The notes under the pieces are model-generated. The model did not search any database, had not been told where the DNA came from, and saw nothing but the letters and a program-made list of their open reading frames with translations. Positions 55,621 to 64,000 of a DNA stretch of 64,000 nucleotides are shown in pieces (positions within the stretch are counted from its first letter, which is position 1; every line of letters starts with the position of its first letter). Both the position numbers and the translations under genes were made by a program. The DNA lies in assembly GCA_036971475.1 (NCBI GenBank), contig JBAIZL010000001.1, positions 104,149,350-104,213,349 on the forward strand, given 5' to 3'. The DNA comes from Prosapia bicincta. Its lineage: Eukaryota > Arthropoda > Insecta > Hemiptera > Cercopidae.

Positions 55621-56585
55621 CTTTAGAACTCCATTTATCCGAATCAATTGGGACCGGCTTCATTAGGATAAACAAAAATTTAGATAATTGGATTAAAGTT
55701 GCTTGATGTAATCATCTTGAATTCACTGATTAAACTAATTTTAAAAATACTTAACTAAGTGAATACGTAATTGCTTACTTGCTGAGTTCGTTCCTTTTAC
55801 GAAGCTAACCGGTTAGCTTCGTAAAAGAAAGAATGTTTTGAAACGCGTCAGAAAAGTATTTTTAAAATTAATAGGATTACTTTTGAAAAAATGTCAATTA
55901 TAATTAATTACTGTATCAATGTTCCATATGGGAGGGAAAACTATATTTTTTTAGCTTTTCATCAAAGAATTAGACCCAAAATTGAGTTTTGTCATGGAAC
56001 ATTGTTGCAAAAACATTTCTACCCATTTGGAAACAGCATCTTCTAATTCTTTGTTTTTTGCTGCCTCCATTGATTTCCTTAAAGAACTTTCATCTTCATT
56101 TTCAAGTAATGACACAAAGCTTAAAAGTGTAGGTTTGTTCTTTTTAATGTCTGAAATCGTTGATTCTCTAACAAAATACCTCTAGACCAACTATTTACCC
56201 GTAATTCTCTTTTATCTGATTGATCTATAATTAGTTTATCCTCTAAAGATAAAACAACTCGTTTTTCTTTAGAAGCCATGGTGAACAACAAAACTCACTT
56301 ACAAACAAAACGAACCCATTGGAAAGGGTAGTCTACCAGGGCCGGCCAACCGGCGACAGACATCAGCAAACTATACTGAAATGAGATGGTGAATTAGCAT
56401 CCAAATTATGTTTTTGCTGTACCTACACTAGTTTGGCAGAGGGAAGGCCAATAGCACATGTAGACAGAATCATTTAATGTGAAATCATAGTAAGGTTCTT
56501 CCTAGTTTATTTTCTGAAAATCTGAAAGCAACTCAGATAATCAGCGATTTCGATAGTCAAAGTTCGGATAGTTGGAGTTCTACTG
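55621..56585 (-). mobile_element. Tigger deletion derivative (second Tigger family)
   Basis: Ends CTTTAGAACTCCATTTATCC at 55621 and GGATAGTTGGAGTTCTACTG at 56585, the inverted CAGTAGAACTCC terminus shared with 43857-44892. At 965 bp it retains only the transposase N-terminus. CGGATA/TATCCG subterminal matches extend the TIR to about 22 bp. Confidence 0.85.
55960..56279 (-). pseudogene. Tigger transposase N-terminus (HTH) remnant
   Basis: The ATG at 56279 gives MASKEKRVVLSLEDKLIIDQ, the classic Tigger start, then after a frame break STISDIKKNKPTLLSFVSL, ENEDESSLRKSMEAAKNKEL and EDAVSKWVEMFLQQCSM, corresponding to the first HTH and the beginning of the CENP-B-type HTH. The rest is deleted. Confidence 0.85.
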
Positions 56586-56589
56586 TATA

Positions 56590-57850
56590 GTACAACCTTA
56601 ATAATTTACAACGGAATAAGTTTATGAATTTTTGGTGCAACAGAATTTTGGGGCAAGCATGCACTTTACCCTTTGAGGTCTGTACCCTTTGCCCTCTGAA
56701 GTTCCCAACTAGTTTTTTTAAAATCTTAGTGGTTACCTTCTACTCTTTTATGAGTCATTTTGATATATGGGTGCCAAATAACTAAAATTAGCCGGTCAAA
56801 TTGAACTACTGGCAACAGCAATAGCATGAAATGGGAGGATAATTTCGGTTGCCAGTATGATGTAATTGTGTGATATAAGTAGAGCACTCGAGATTGGTGA
56901 AACAAATTATATCTACTTAATTTTTTCAAAAGATAAACTGTTCTTACAATTTAAATTCATGATATATTGGTTAACTAACTAAGCAAACCTTGAATGACTC
57001 AAATGACTTACCCTTCCAATCCCCAATACCTTCAAAATTCAATATTGAAATTACTGAGAGCAGAGTATTTGAAATTTTGGGTCCTAATATCACCCACCAG
57101 AAAGCATAGAAACACCCAAGCTAGGGTTAACTTTTTAGACATAGCGCACATTTTGGCTTTGAACATTTTACTTATATAATGTCGGTTCAATAATTGCAAA
57201 AACCAAAGAGCAATGCTAGAATCCTTGTCTACAGTGCTAGAGCAAAATAATGTAAGTTTGTTCAACAAAAATATTATTTCCCCCACGATAATATTTGTGA
57301 TCAGCTACTGGTCATACAATTACTGTATAAAAATAATCATCTTCTTTTACATACTTTCCTGAAATGTCATATATATATAAGCAAACTTTATAAATTGACT
57401 AAATTATTTTGTCCATTAAGTAACTATTAAAAAAAAGGAAAAAATTCTACTAAAATAAAGGCTACCCTCCCCCCAAAATATGGGGAAACTCCATTTTTTA
57501 TTCTTTCATCCTCTTCTCACTGCTATTTCTTCTTTTCCTGATCATCTGACAATGAACAGAGTATTTTATGGTACAATGTAGCCAATGCTTTGTAGTATAA
57601 TACTTCCTGCTACTAATCTCTATTTACTCCTTTTTGTTACTAATATTTCGTTCAACATAATACACAATCTTGTCCTTTACACTTCTCTTCTGCTGTTATA
57701 TTTTTACTATTGAGTTATTTCCTATAACTCAGTTCTTGCTTTTATTTACTTTCCTTAATTCTGTTATATTCTACTATCATATCCATTTTGTACATATACA
57801 TATTTATTGTCCTCTTCAGTTTCATTACCCTTAATCAAAATAATATTACA
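56590..57850. other. Intergenic or intronic stretch, nothing recognised
   Basis: Low-complexity T-rich and A-rich sequence. Open frames around 57000-57290 on both strands show no family motif and no good splice context in the phase ECHDC3 needs. Confidence 0.4.
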
Positions 57851-58020
57851 CTTTTGGTTCAACTTGGCAAAAAAACCACTACCTCTGATATTTTTCAGCA
57901 AACGCCTTTCACACTAAGTCAGTGCATTCGCACTAGAATGTACTGACCTAGTGTGAAATGCATTTGCTGAAAAATATCAGTAAGTAGTGGTTTTTTGCCA
58001 AGTCAATACCAAAAGTGTAA
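57851..58020. repeat. Palindromic foldback, Penelope-end family (copy 2)
   Basis: Arms mirror around 57930: AACTTGGCAAAAAAACCACT, CTGATATTTTTCAGCAAACG, TTCACACTAAGTCAGT against ACTGACCTAGTGTGAAATGC, TTGCTGAAAAATATCAGTAA and GTGGTTTTTTGCCAAGT. Same family as 18010 and 61813. Confidence 0.8.
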
Positions 58021-58464
58021 TTTATAAGAAAAACCTCACAACACAAAAACTGCAAGTTAAAATAATGTTGTTATTAATTATTATTGTTTAGTTTCTCGTT
58101 TTCATTTCTAAAAGTATTAATTCCTTCATTTTCCATTGATTTCTACCAGTTAATAGTTTATTTATTATGAACAAACAAAATCAATATGAAATTTTCTTAA
58201 TTTTGAATATGGATAGACATCTCGCCATACTGATTTAGACCTTCATTTGATACATGGTAATTAATCCAATGATTTTTTTAACTTCAGTGCAATTAGAAAA
58301 ATAGAGTTAATGCTTATTTCTTGAAAATAACAGGTAACTTATGGCTTGTTTATGCACCGAAGTTTTTCAGTTATTAAATGTAGGATCCAACATCTACATT
58401 ATTAATTCATAGCTCAAATAAATTTATGCTTTATTTTCTTATAAAGACACTTTTTCTAAAGTAG
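58021..58464. other. Stretch with nothing recognised
   Basis: AT-rich; no frame, TIR or repeat pair. Confidence 0.4.
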
Positions 58465-58935
58465 AAAATTAATTGATTCCATCTTCAGTTGAGCTACTAC
58501 TTTTTCAATAAAACATTTGAACATCATATATTAGTATGTTACACTTCCATATAGTAGCACTTCTTTTTGATTATTGAGGACAGTCATTTTGGATATGTGT
58601 CGCTTTGTCAATTCAGGCTGTAAATAAACTCTTGGTTGTTTTAGATTAGGGTGAGGGTGGGGCAGGATAGGTATATTAGGTGTATTTTTTAAAGAGTATT
58701 ATGGGGTTATAATGTTAAAGGTGTATGTGAGTGACATCCCATTTACATTATAATGAGCTATAGCTTACATATACTTTATAACTCCCATACCCGACAGAGG
58801 TCACAGTCTGTTGAAAAAGGGACACACCTCCTAAAACTGCTGTCCTTTATAATCAAAAAGGTAAATGCTGCTATAGGCAAATGTAGCATACTAATATATG
58901 TTCAAGTGTTTTTAGTTTAGATTGTCTTGACCTAA
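58465..58935. repeat. Divergent foldback, family 5
   Basis: Left arm TTGATTCCATCTTCAGTTGA, TATAGTAGCACTTCTTTTTG, GTCGCTTTGTCAATTCAGGC; the right arm mirrors it (CACAGTCTGTTGAAAAAGGG, TGCTATAGGCAAATGTAGCA, GTTCAAGTGTTTTTAG). A spacer of about 130 bp lies between them. More diverged than the copy at 47074. Confidence 0.65.
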
Positions 58936-59138
58936 TATTTTTACCCGAACCCAAACTATTATTTACTGATACTGACTTATCATTAGAGCAGAAGAGCACT
59001 AATTTATAATGCATTCCAAAATAGCTGCAAAATATCCCCTTCGTGGTTCAAAGTAACCAGATAGACTTGGTTAAAATAAAAAAGGGAAATAATATTTCTT
59101 AACATAAGGTAAATGGCATATCCACGATTATATATTAA

Positions 59139-59725
59139 TTGATTCCACCTTCATATGAGCTACTAATTTTTAACTAACAACAATTGTAAATACTTTACAC
59201 TTGTCTATAGTAGCACTCACTTTTTTAACTGTTAACAACGAACGTTTCGGGAGATGTGTCATATTGTCAACTCAGACCATAACATAGGCCAAATAGGGAG
59301 ATCATTGTACACACGCTACCAAAAACACATAAAAGCATTCACAAACAAAAACACCTAATTAAACTTTACAGAACAACTCACATTTTCCAAAACCATAGCT
59401 ACACAAACATAACATCTAACCTAAAAATTGTTCACAAAGAAAACAAAAATAAACAATGCTACACAACTGAACAATAGGAAATATACAAACATTTCAAACT
59501 ACACCCTACACACATACTCAACACCCAATTACATTACCCTTTTTCACATCATAGCCCCCATTACTCACACAAATACACCTACGTCCTCACTCTAATATCT
59601 CACCTCCACCCTAACCTACAAAGAACAAGAGGTTAGTTATGGTCTGAGTTGACAATAGGACACATCTTCAGAAATTATAAAAGTGTTATATGAGAGTGTA
59701 ACATATTTACAAGTGTTTTTAGTCA
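59139..59725 (+). mobile_element. Penelope-like element remnant (family 5), GIY-YIG scrap between inverted ends
   Basis: Inverted ends: CTATAGTAGCACTCACTTTT with CATATTGTCAACTCAGACCA on the left, and TATGGTCTGAGTTGACAATA with GACACATCTTC on the right. Between them the plus strand encodes GRSLYTRYQKHIKAFTNKNT and, with stops, NFTEQLTFSKT and NNRKYTNISNY, resembling the middle and end of a Penelope GIY-YIG domain (GRS-x-x-x-RYxEHxxAFKNK). Confidence 0.62.
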
Positions 59726-59749
59726 CTGATATATTTATCCATACAATCT

Positions 59750-59835
59750 TGTCCCTGAAGAACAATGCATTTATCTAGTGCAAAACGTGTCTGCTGAAAA
59801 ATATCAGTAAGTAGTGGTTTTTCCCCCAAGTAATA
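59750..59835 (+). ncRNA. Hammerhead-like motif and one foldback arm (Penelope-end family, copy 3)
   Basis: CTGAAGA at 59755-59761 (fits CUGANGA), then ACAATGCATTTATCTAGTGC (stem II GCAxT/AGTGC-like), then AAAACGTGTCTGCTG with GAAA changed to AAAA; copy 4 at 61960 keeps GCGAAACG. It continues with GAAAAATATCAGTAAGTAGT, shared with the other foldbacks. Confidence 0.5.
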
Positions 59836-60631
59836 TCAATAGATATATTTATCCATGTTATATCTTGGTAACACTTCATTGAGGTAAAAACTTGTATTGA
59901 TTTCATATAGTCATAATAATTTTCATACTGACCTTGCACGAAAAAAATCTTTGTAAAGTCATAACGACATGAAAAAAATCGACATTCAATAATTCTCCAG
60001 GTTATCAAAAGTGATAACACAACGGGGCAGATGAATTTCAGGCAGATAAATATCAAGTATTATTTAAGTAATATAATATAACATAATAGGTAAAATCGCA
60101 GCGACTAATTAACAGCACAGATCAGAAAAATCTTTATAAAAACTACAGAACGAAATAAAAACAATTTCAGCAACAACCTATTAAAAGAAATTCAATTTCA
60201 AAATTGTGATTGTAAATATTAGGAGTGATAAACCGATATATTTAAAATCGATTAAATCGATGGAGGGATCGATCCCCTGTTTCCGATTCATTTTCATAAT
60301 CATAAATTTGTTCTTTCCAAATTAACATGTGAATATTTACTTTATCTTCAAAAAACATGAACGTGGGCTTGAAAATGTTATTCCGTATTTCGTGATTTCA
60401 ACCAAATTGTTATCGATAGGGATATGGTCATAGTAAATTATTAATCAAATATTATTATAATGCTTATATGAGAATAATAAGCTCATATTCCATTCAATAG
60501 GAAAATATTTCCCTTCTTCCATTCAAGTGAAAATGAATTAAGGAAGGGAATTTCTTGTATGCCACATTTGCATGAAGCAACTGTAAGCTTAAAAATAATT
60601 AATAATTTTTGTCTTGTACATCTTGAGGTTT
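59836..60631. other. Stretch with nothing recognised
   Basis: Open minus frames near 59775-60056 and 60483-60695 have no motif I recognise and no support from splice sites or composition. A palindromic GATCGATCCC/ATCGATT region near 60240-60290 is short. Confidence 0.35.
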
Positions 60632-60635
60632 TTAA

Positions 60636-61806
60636 CCCGGCAGAGGTCGCGTGAAAAATAAAACGTGAGGGGTCGCACAGGGTTAATTCGACCAAGTCAT
60701 TTTATTAATACGAAAAAAAAAACTGAACAATATTTTATTTTAAAAATACAAACATCGTAATTAAGTATAGTGTATTTACTTCAGTTCTATTGGTTTTAAT
60801 TGTGACATTAATGTATTAAATAATTTTTAAAAATATTTTAAGATTTAACAAATTTATTTTTTGGAAAAAAATACAAGACTTTAGATAAGTTATCATAACA
60901 TAAGGACTCTTTTACAAATACTTATGTTTAATAATATATTCTGAAAGAAAACTAATTTCTGAATAAGAAAATGTACTGGATGTTTACAATAGCTGTAAAG
61001 TAAAAGAACCAATTTTGAATCAAAATGTGATGAAAGTTTAAGTAAATTTATCATAATATTACAAATATAGTGATGAAATGAAACTGTAAAAATTTATGAT
61101 TTTAAATAAAAAGTTACATACAATATGTCTAAGCACCTGAGAGTTATAGCAATGAAATTCCTTACAGTTCCTCGTCCGATTGATGCCCTTGGGTAGCACA
61201 GTCTTGACAAGAAGGTACAGTGTGTTCCCTGCAGATGAATCTAACGCAGCTGTTGCACGGAATTTTTTATTTTCTGTTTTGTCTCTAGTTGCATAGACAG
61301 CATCGTTCTTCACGTGCAACTTCTGAAATATTTCGCCATTGTGGCTGTAGGCCCAGCATCTCCCCAATGTTTCTTTTCACGAAAAGTTGTCTTCTACCAC
61401 TACTAGGATTTTCAATTCTTTCTTCCTCACGCTTTTCTTCCCTTTCCACGGTATCTAACAGTCTGGCAAGTCTTTCTTCCTCTGCTCAATTCATATTGCG
61501 TAGTAACACAATAAATATAACATAGAATGCACTAAACGATCAATAATACAAAAGCGAAATTAAAAATTATGTCACACTTTAGCACATGCGAGGGGTCGCG
61601 CACGATGGTTTCCTCACTGGATTTTCTTTAGGCTGCTACACCAAGACAGTTGTTGGTGGTAGCGAAAATACAAACACAGCATTCGACAGTGGACGAGTCT
61701 ATTTGAAGGTACTGAGGGGGTGGAAGCTTACAAAAATCGGCAGTTCAAGATATTAAGAAAATGGTGAAGGCCCGGTGGAAAAGACCGTGACGCGACCTCT
61801 GCCGGG
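60636..61806 (-). mobile_element. piggyBac deletion derivative (second copy)
   Basis: TTAA at 60632-60635 and 61807-61810. Ends CCCGGCAGAGGTCGCGTG and CGCGACCTCTGCCGGG are better matched inverted repeats than those of the copy at 15106. At 1171 bp it lacks the catalytic core. Subterminal sequences on both sides match the larger copy (for example GGGTCGCGCAC and CTTACAAAAATCGGCAG). Confidence 0.95.
61162..61494 (-). pseudogene. piggyBac N-terminus joined to Cys-rich C-terminus
   Basis: Starts MN, a stop (TGA for CGA), then AEEERLARLLDTVEREEKRE and EERIENPSSGRRQLFVKRN, joined to IGEMLGLQPQWRNISEVARE, ERCCLCN, CNSCVRFICREHTVPSCQDC and HQSDEEL. The whole DDE domain is deleted, so the product would have kept only the N-terminal arm and the Cys-rich finger. 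In addition, several stops break it. Confidence 0.9.
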
Positions 61807-61812
61807 TTAAAA

Positions 61813-62030
61813 ATTACTACTTTTGGTATCACTTGGAAAAAAACCACAACTTACTGATATTTTTTAGTAGAACCATTTCGCACTAAAACAGTCCTTTGTT
61901 CAAGACTCATCACTGTCTTCTCCGTGTCTTACAGTATTGAACAATACACTTATCTACTGCGAAACGCGTCTGCTGAAAAATATCAGTAAGTAGTGTTTTT
62001 CTCCTAAGTGATACAAAAAGTAGTAGTTGA
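61813..62030 (+). repeat. Foldback element, Penelope-end family (copy 4)
   Basis: Left arm TACTACTTTTGGTATCACTT, ACTTACTGATATTTTTTAGT; right arm CTGCTGAAAAATATCAGTAA, GTAGTGTTTTTCTCCTAAGT and GATAC. The piece ACTTATCTACTGCGAAACGC at 61950-61969 keeps the GAAA core. It lies directly beside the piggyBac derivative. Confidence 0.72.
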
Positions 62031-62120
62031 ATATAATACTGACAGCTTGAATGAAATAATCAAAAATAAAATTATTGATGACAAATTATTATTTATTTAT
62101 CCATTAAGAATCTTTATAAT

Positions 62121-62309
62121 CTATACATTTAATATATCTTTGAAACTGAATTTAAACTTTAAATCAATCATGAAAGTTTTTGTCTTGTACTTATAAACAT
62201 AACGTACAAAATACAAATTAGTGAAAAGAAATTCACCATATTTAAAAAAACGAAATACACATAAAAAGTCAAGCTTTACACTTTGTGGGAATACACTTGA
62301 AACTTCCAA
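62121..62309 (-). pseudogene. Open frame left of the hAT MITE, possibly the same broken gene as 63347
   Basis: The minus frame MEVSSVFPQSVKLDFLCVFR continues to YKYKTKTFM. It is the downstream continuation of the minus-strand coding remnant that the element at 62318-63139 interrupts. No motif is recognised in this part, so the call is by position only. Confidence 0.25.
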
Positions 62310-62317
62310 GTCAACAC

Positions 62318-63139
62318 CAGTGGCGGTTTGTCCAAAATGGCTCTGGGGCGCCGCCCTCCCAATTACAAAAATTAATTTTTAATTAACATCCATTTATCTT
62401 AAATTAGGTTAAGAAGATTTAATGCGTAGCGCACGAAATTAGCCGCAAGCTCCGCGCGAGACTCACAGCAGAGAGCCCCAGACTAGTGCATTGAGTGTGC
62501 ATGGAATAAGCTGAAACAGCCAAAACCGTGCGGTGACGTCACTCAACGCGCTTGTTACGGGGGGCCTGGGATTGAGTCCCGTCGTCTTGCGCATGCGCTG
62601 AGAAATGACTAATCAGTGCTGCTGATTAGGAAGCAGCATTGTAGGCTTATTTGTAATGTTTTCACAAATAAATGTTGGTGCGTTTGACTCAAAGTAAACA
62701 AATCAAATTTTATATTCAATAATAATATGCGTTTATGAAACTACTATTTTAAACTCATTTTAAAGAATAATATTTATGTACTAGATAAGTATTGTTTCCA
62801 TTTATAGATCCTTTGATGCGCATACACAGTGGGCTAATATACTCTTAAAAGTAAAACATGATTCACACTACTCGTTGAGTACTCGACGCTTTAGCAACCA
62901 ATAGGCGATCACTTAACTACCCAACCTTACATTTAGTAAATCACACCGTAATACGTCTATTAGTTATAGCAATGTTAATATATTAACCAATAAGTGTAAC
63001 TTAATAAAAGTTGTAGGTGCTTAGAATATAAAACGAGTTAAATGGGTATCAAATTTCAAAATTTTCTCCGCACCTCGTAAATCTGGGGAGACCCCTTGTC
63101 ATGAGCCCCACCAATGTAATTGGGTAGGAGCCGCCACTG
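62318..63139. mobile_element. hAT-type MITE, 822 bp
   Basis: Ends CAGTGGCGGTTTGTCC and the inverted GAGCCGCCACTG. The flanks GTCAACAC (62310-62317) and GTCAACAT (63140-63147) are an 8-bp target duplication with one mismatch. No transposase frame. GC-richer ends (GGCGCCGCCCTCCC, GGGGAGACCCCTTGTC) contrast with an AT-rich middle. Confidence 0.88.
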
Positions 63140-63199
63140 GTCAACATCATTCGTACTCTTTTTGGCAAATTAATATGGACTGTAACGTCCAGTGAAGCT

Positions 63200-63814
63200 T
63201 TCTGCAACAGACACAGTCGCACTAGTAATATTTTGGAGTCTTGCGTTAAGACTGAATCTTGAACTTGTAATTTATAGTTACAGGTTTCTTGTCAAACAAA
63301 ATTATGCAGTATTTTACCTTAACAAAAATCATACCCCTAGCGTCAATCATATAAAATGGAGTCGGATAAAAATCTCAAAATAATCGTCAGTAGTGTATAT
63401 GTTTTCTCTCTTCCTTAAGCTTTTGACTGTATAAACCAAAACTCGATCACACTGGTCATGAAAATGTCCGCAGACAGAAAAAGTATGTAATACTTGAAGA
63501 TTCCTTTTCATCGCCAACCATGAACAGAACTTTACCATAATCAGGTTTTTATTCCGGTCTCCTGAGACATCAGAAAAGAACCAGATCATCAATATTTTGA
63601 AAACTTCTTCTATTGAAAAGATAGTCCGATAGAATAGCATATAGTATTTGGACCTTTTTTTGGACTGAGTCTCAATGAAACAAATGAAAGAGCTGGATTT
63701 ATCATACTGACAATGGATGTTGAACAGATAGCAAGCGTTTTGGGAACCTTTACTACGATTGAAAAATAACTCAAATAAATTGGTAACATTTAGCATCGGA
63801 AATTTAGACATCAA
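63200..63814 (-). pseudogene. DUF7869-like protein remnant
   Basis: The minus frame from 63814 reads MMSKFPMLNVTNLFELFFNR, FICFIETQSKKRSKYYMLFY, then IWFFSDVSGDRNKNLIMVKF, CSWLAMKRNLQVLHTFSVCG and HFHDQCDRVLVYTVKSLRKR. F-S-D-x-x-x-x-x-NKN (usually GQNKN), FCSWLAxxRNLQ and GHxxxxxDR are the pattern of DUF7869 proteins, which are abundant and often multi-copy in insect genomes. The G-Q of GQNKN is replaced, and further sequence to about 63200 (VKYCIILFDKKPVTINYKFK) is out of frame. Its function is unknown and the copy looks broken. It could instead be an exon of a live gene. Confidence 0.5.
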
Positions 63815-64000
63815 AGCAGTGAATCAAACAATACACTAATCACCGCATGCTACCACTATGAATACGTGGCAAGTCAAGATTACGTTAAAGTTATTATTAT
63901 AAGAAAATTGTAAATATTTTGCATATTGAATCGTCAATATTTTCTTATAAAATTAATTGATACAAATTTTAAAATAACTATTTTGTAAAACATTTATTCT
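63815..64000. other. Window end, nothing recognised
   Basis: AT-rich sequence with no signal. Confidence 0.4.

Noticed and set aside
57032..57286. Candidate first exon of ECHDC3 ending at a good donor near 56999
   Set aside because: The donor gives phase 1, but the exon at 46754 requires phase 0; no targeting-sequence character.
59775..60056. 93-codon minus frame as a gene
   Set aside because: No recognised motif; its start overlaps the foldback arm and no splice or homology support exists.
1..64000. Prokaryotic defence or biosynthetic system
   Set aside because: Spliced exons, microsatellites and eukaryotic transposons throughout; no operon-like gene cluster.

Overview
This is a eukaryotic, very AT-rich window. 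It holds intron-split host coding sequence, dozens of long (TA)n tracts, and a dense nested load of transposable elements from almost every class. The mix (piggyBac, mariner, several Tigger/pogo, ZBED-type hAT, Penelope-like elements, gypsy-type LTR elements primed by tRNA-Lys, a DUF7869-like remnant) points to an arthropod with a large genome, probably an insect. The species cannot be named from the sequence.

The only host gene I can support lies on the minus strand and spans most of the window: an enoyl-CoA hydratase domain-containing protein 3 (ECHDC3) orthologue. Three consecutive exons are visible at 46754-46612, 14409-14274 and 222-32. Their splice phases match, and their joined reading frame follows the family from just before the RNALS segment to the oxyanion-hole region. 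The introns between them are about 32.2 kb and 14.1 kb and contain most of the elements listed here. The first exon and the 3' exons are not seen.

Layout: 0.3-4.6 kb, a 48-bp minisatellite, two inverted solo LTRs and a large palindrome. 4.6-10.3 kb, LTR retroelement RT1 (minus). 10.4-15.0 kb, Penelope-like, Helitron-like, non-LTR and mariner scraps around an ECHDC3 exon. 15.1-17.7 kb, a decayed piggyBac. 18.5-22.9 kb, Tigger copy 1 with a hAT element nested inside it. 22.9-31.2 kb, LTR retroelement RT3 between two LTR copies. 31.2-35.6 kb, Penelope palindromes, a non-LTR retrotransposon 3' end and a Penelope unit interrupted by a mariner. 35.6-43.2 kb, the very young LTR element RT2 and a solo LTR. 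43.2-45.6 kb, Penelope and Tigger fragments. 46.6 kb, an ECHDC3 exon. 47.8-50.3 kb, Tigger copy 2 (almost intact). 50.3-55.5 kb, a Penelope reverse transcriptase, a hAT N-terminus, a pogo-like element with a PHD-type finger and more Penelope pieces. 55.6-64 kb, deletion derivatives, foldbacks and a DUF7869-like remnant.

The most unusual signals are four. (1) A family of short LTR elements encodes only a gag-like coiled coil joined to the C-terminal half of a retropepsin; the DTG half lies downstream in reversed order, in all three copies, and there is no reverse transcriptase or integrase. One copy has LTRs differing at only two positions, so something must move it in trans. (2) Hammerhead-ribozyme-like cores sit at the ends of at least five Penelope-like families. 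(3) Several near-perfect palindromes are built from tail-to-tail Penelope ends. (4) Most element boundaries fall in (TA)n tracts. No cellular RNA gene, CRISPR array or prokaryote-type system was seen.
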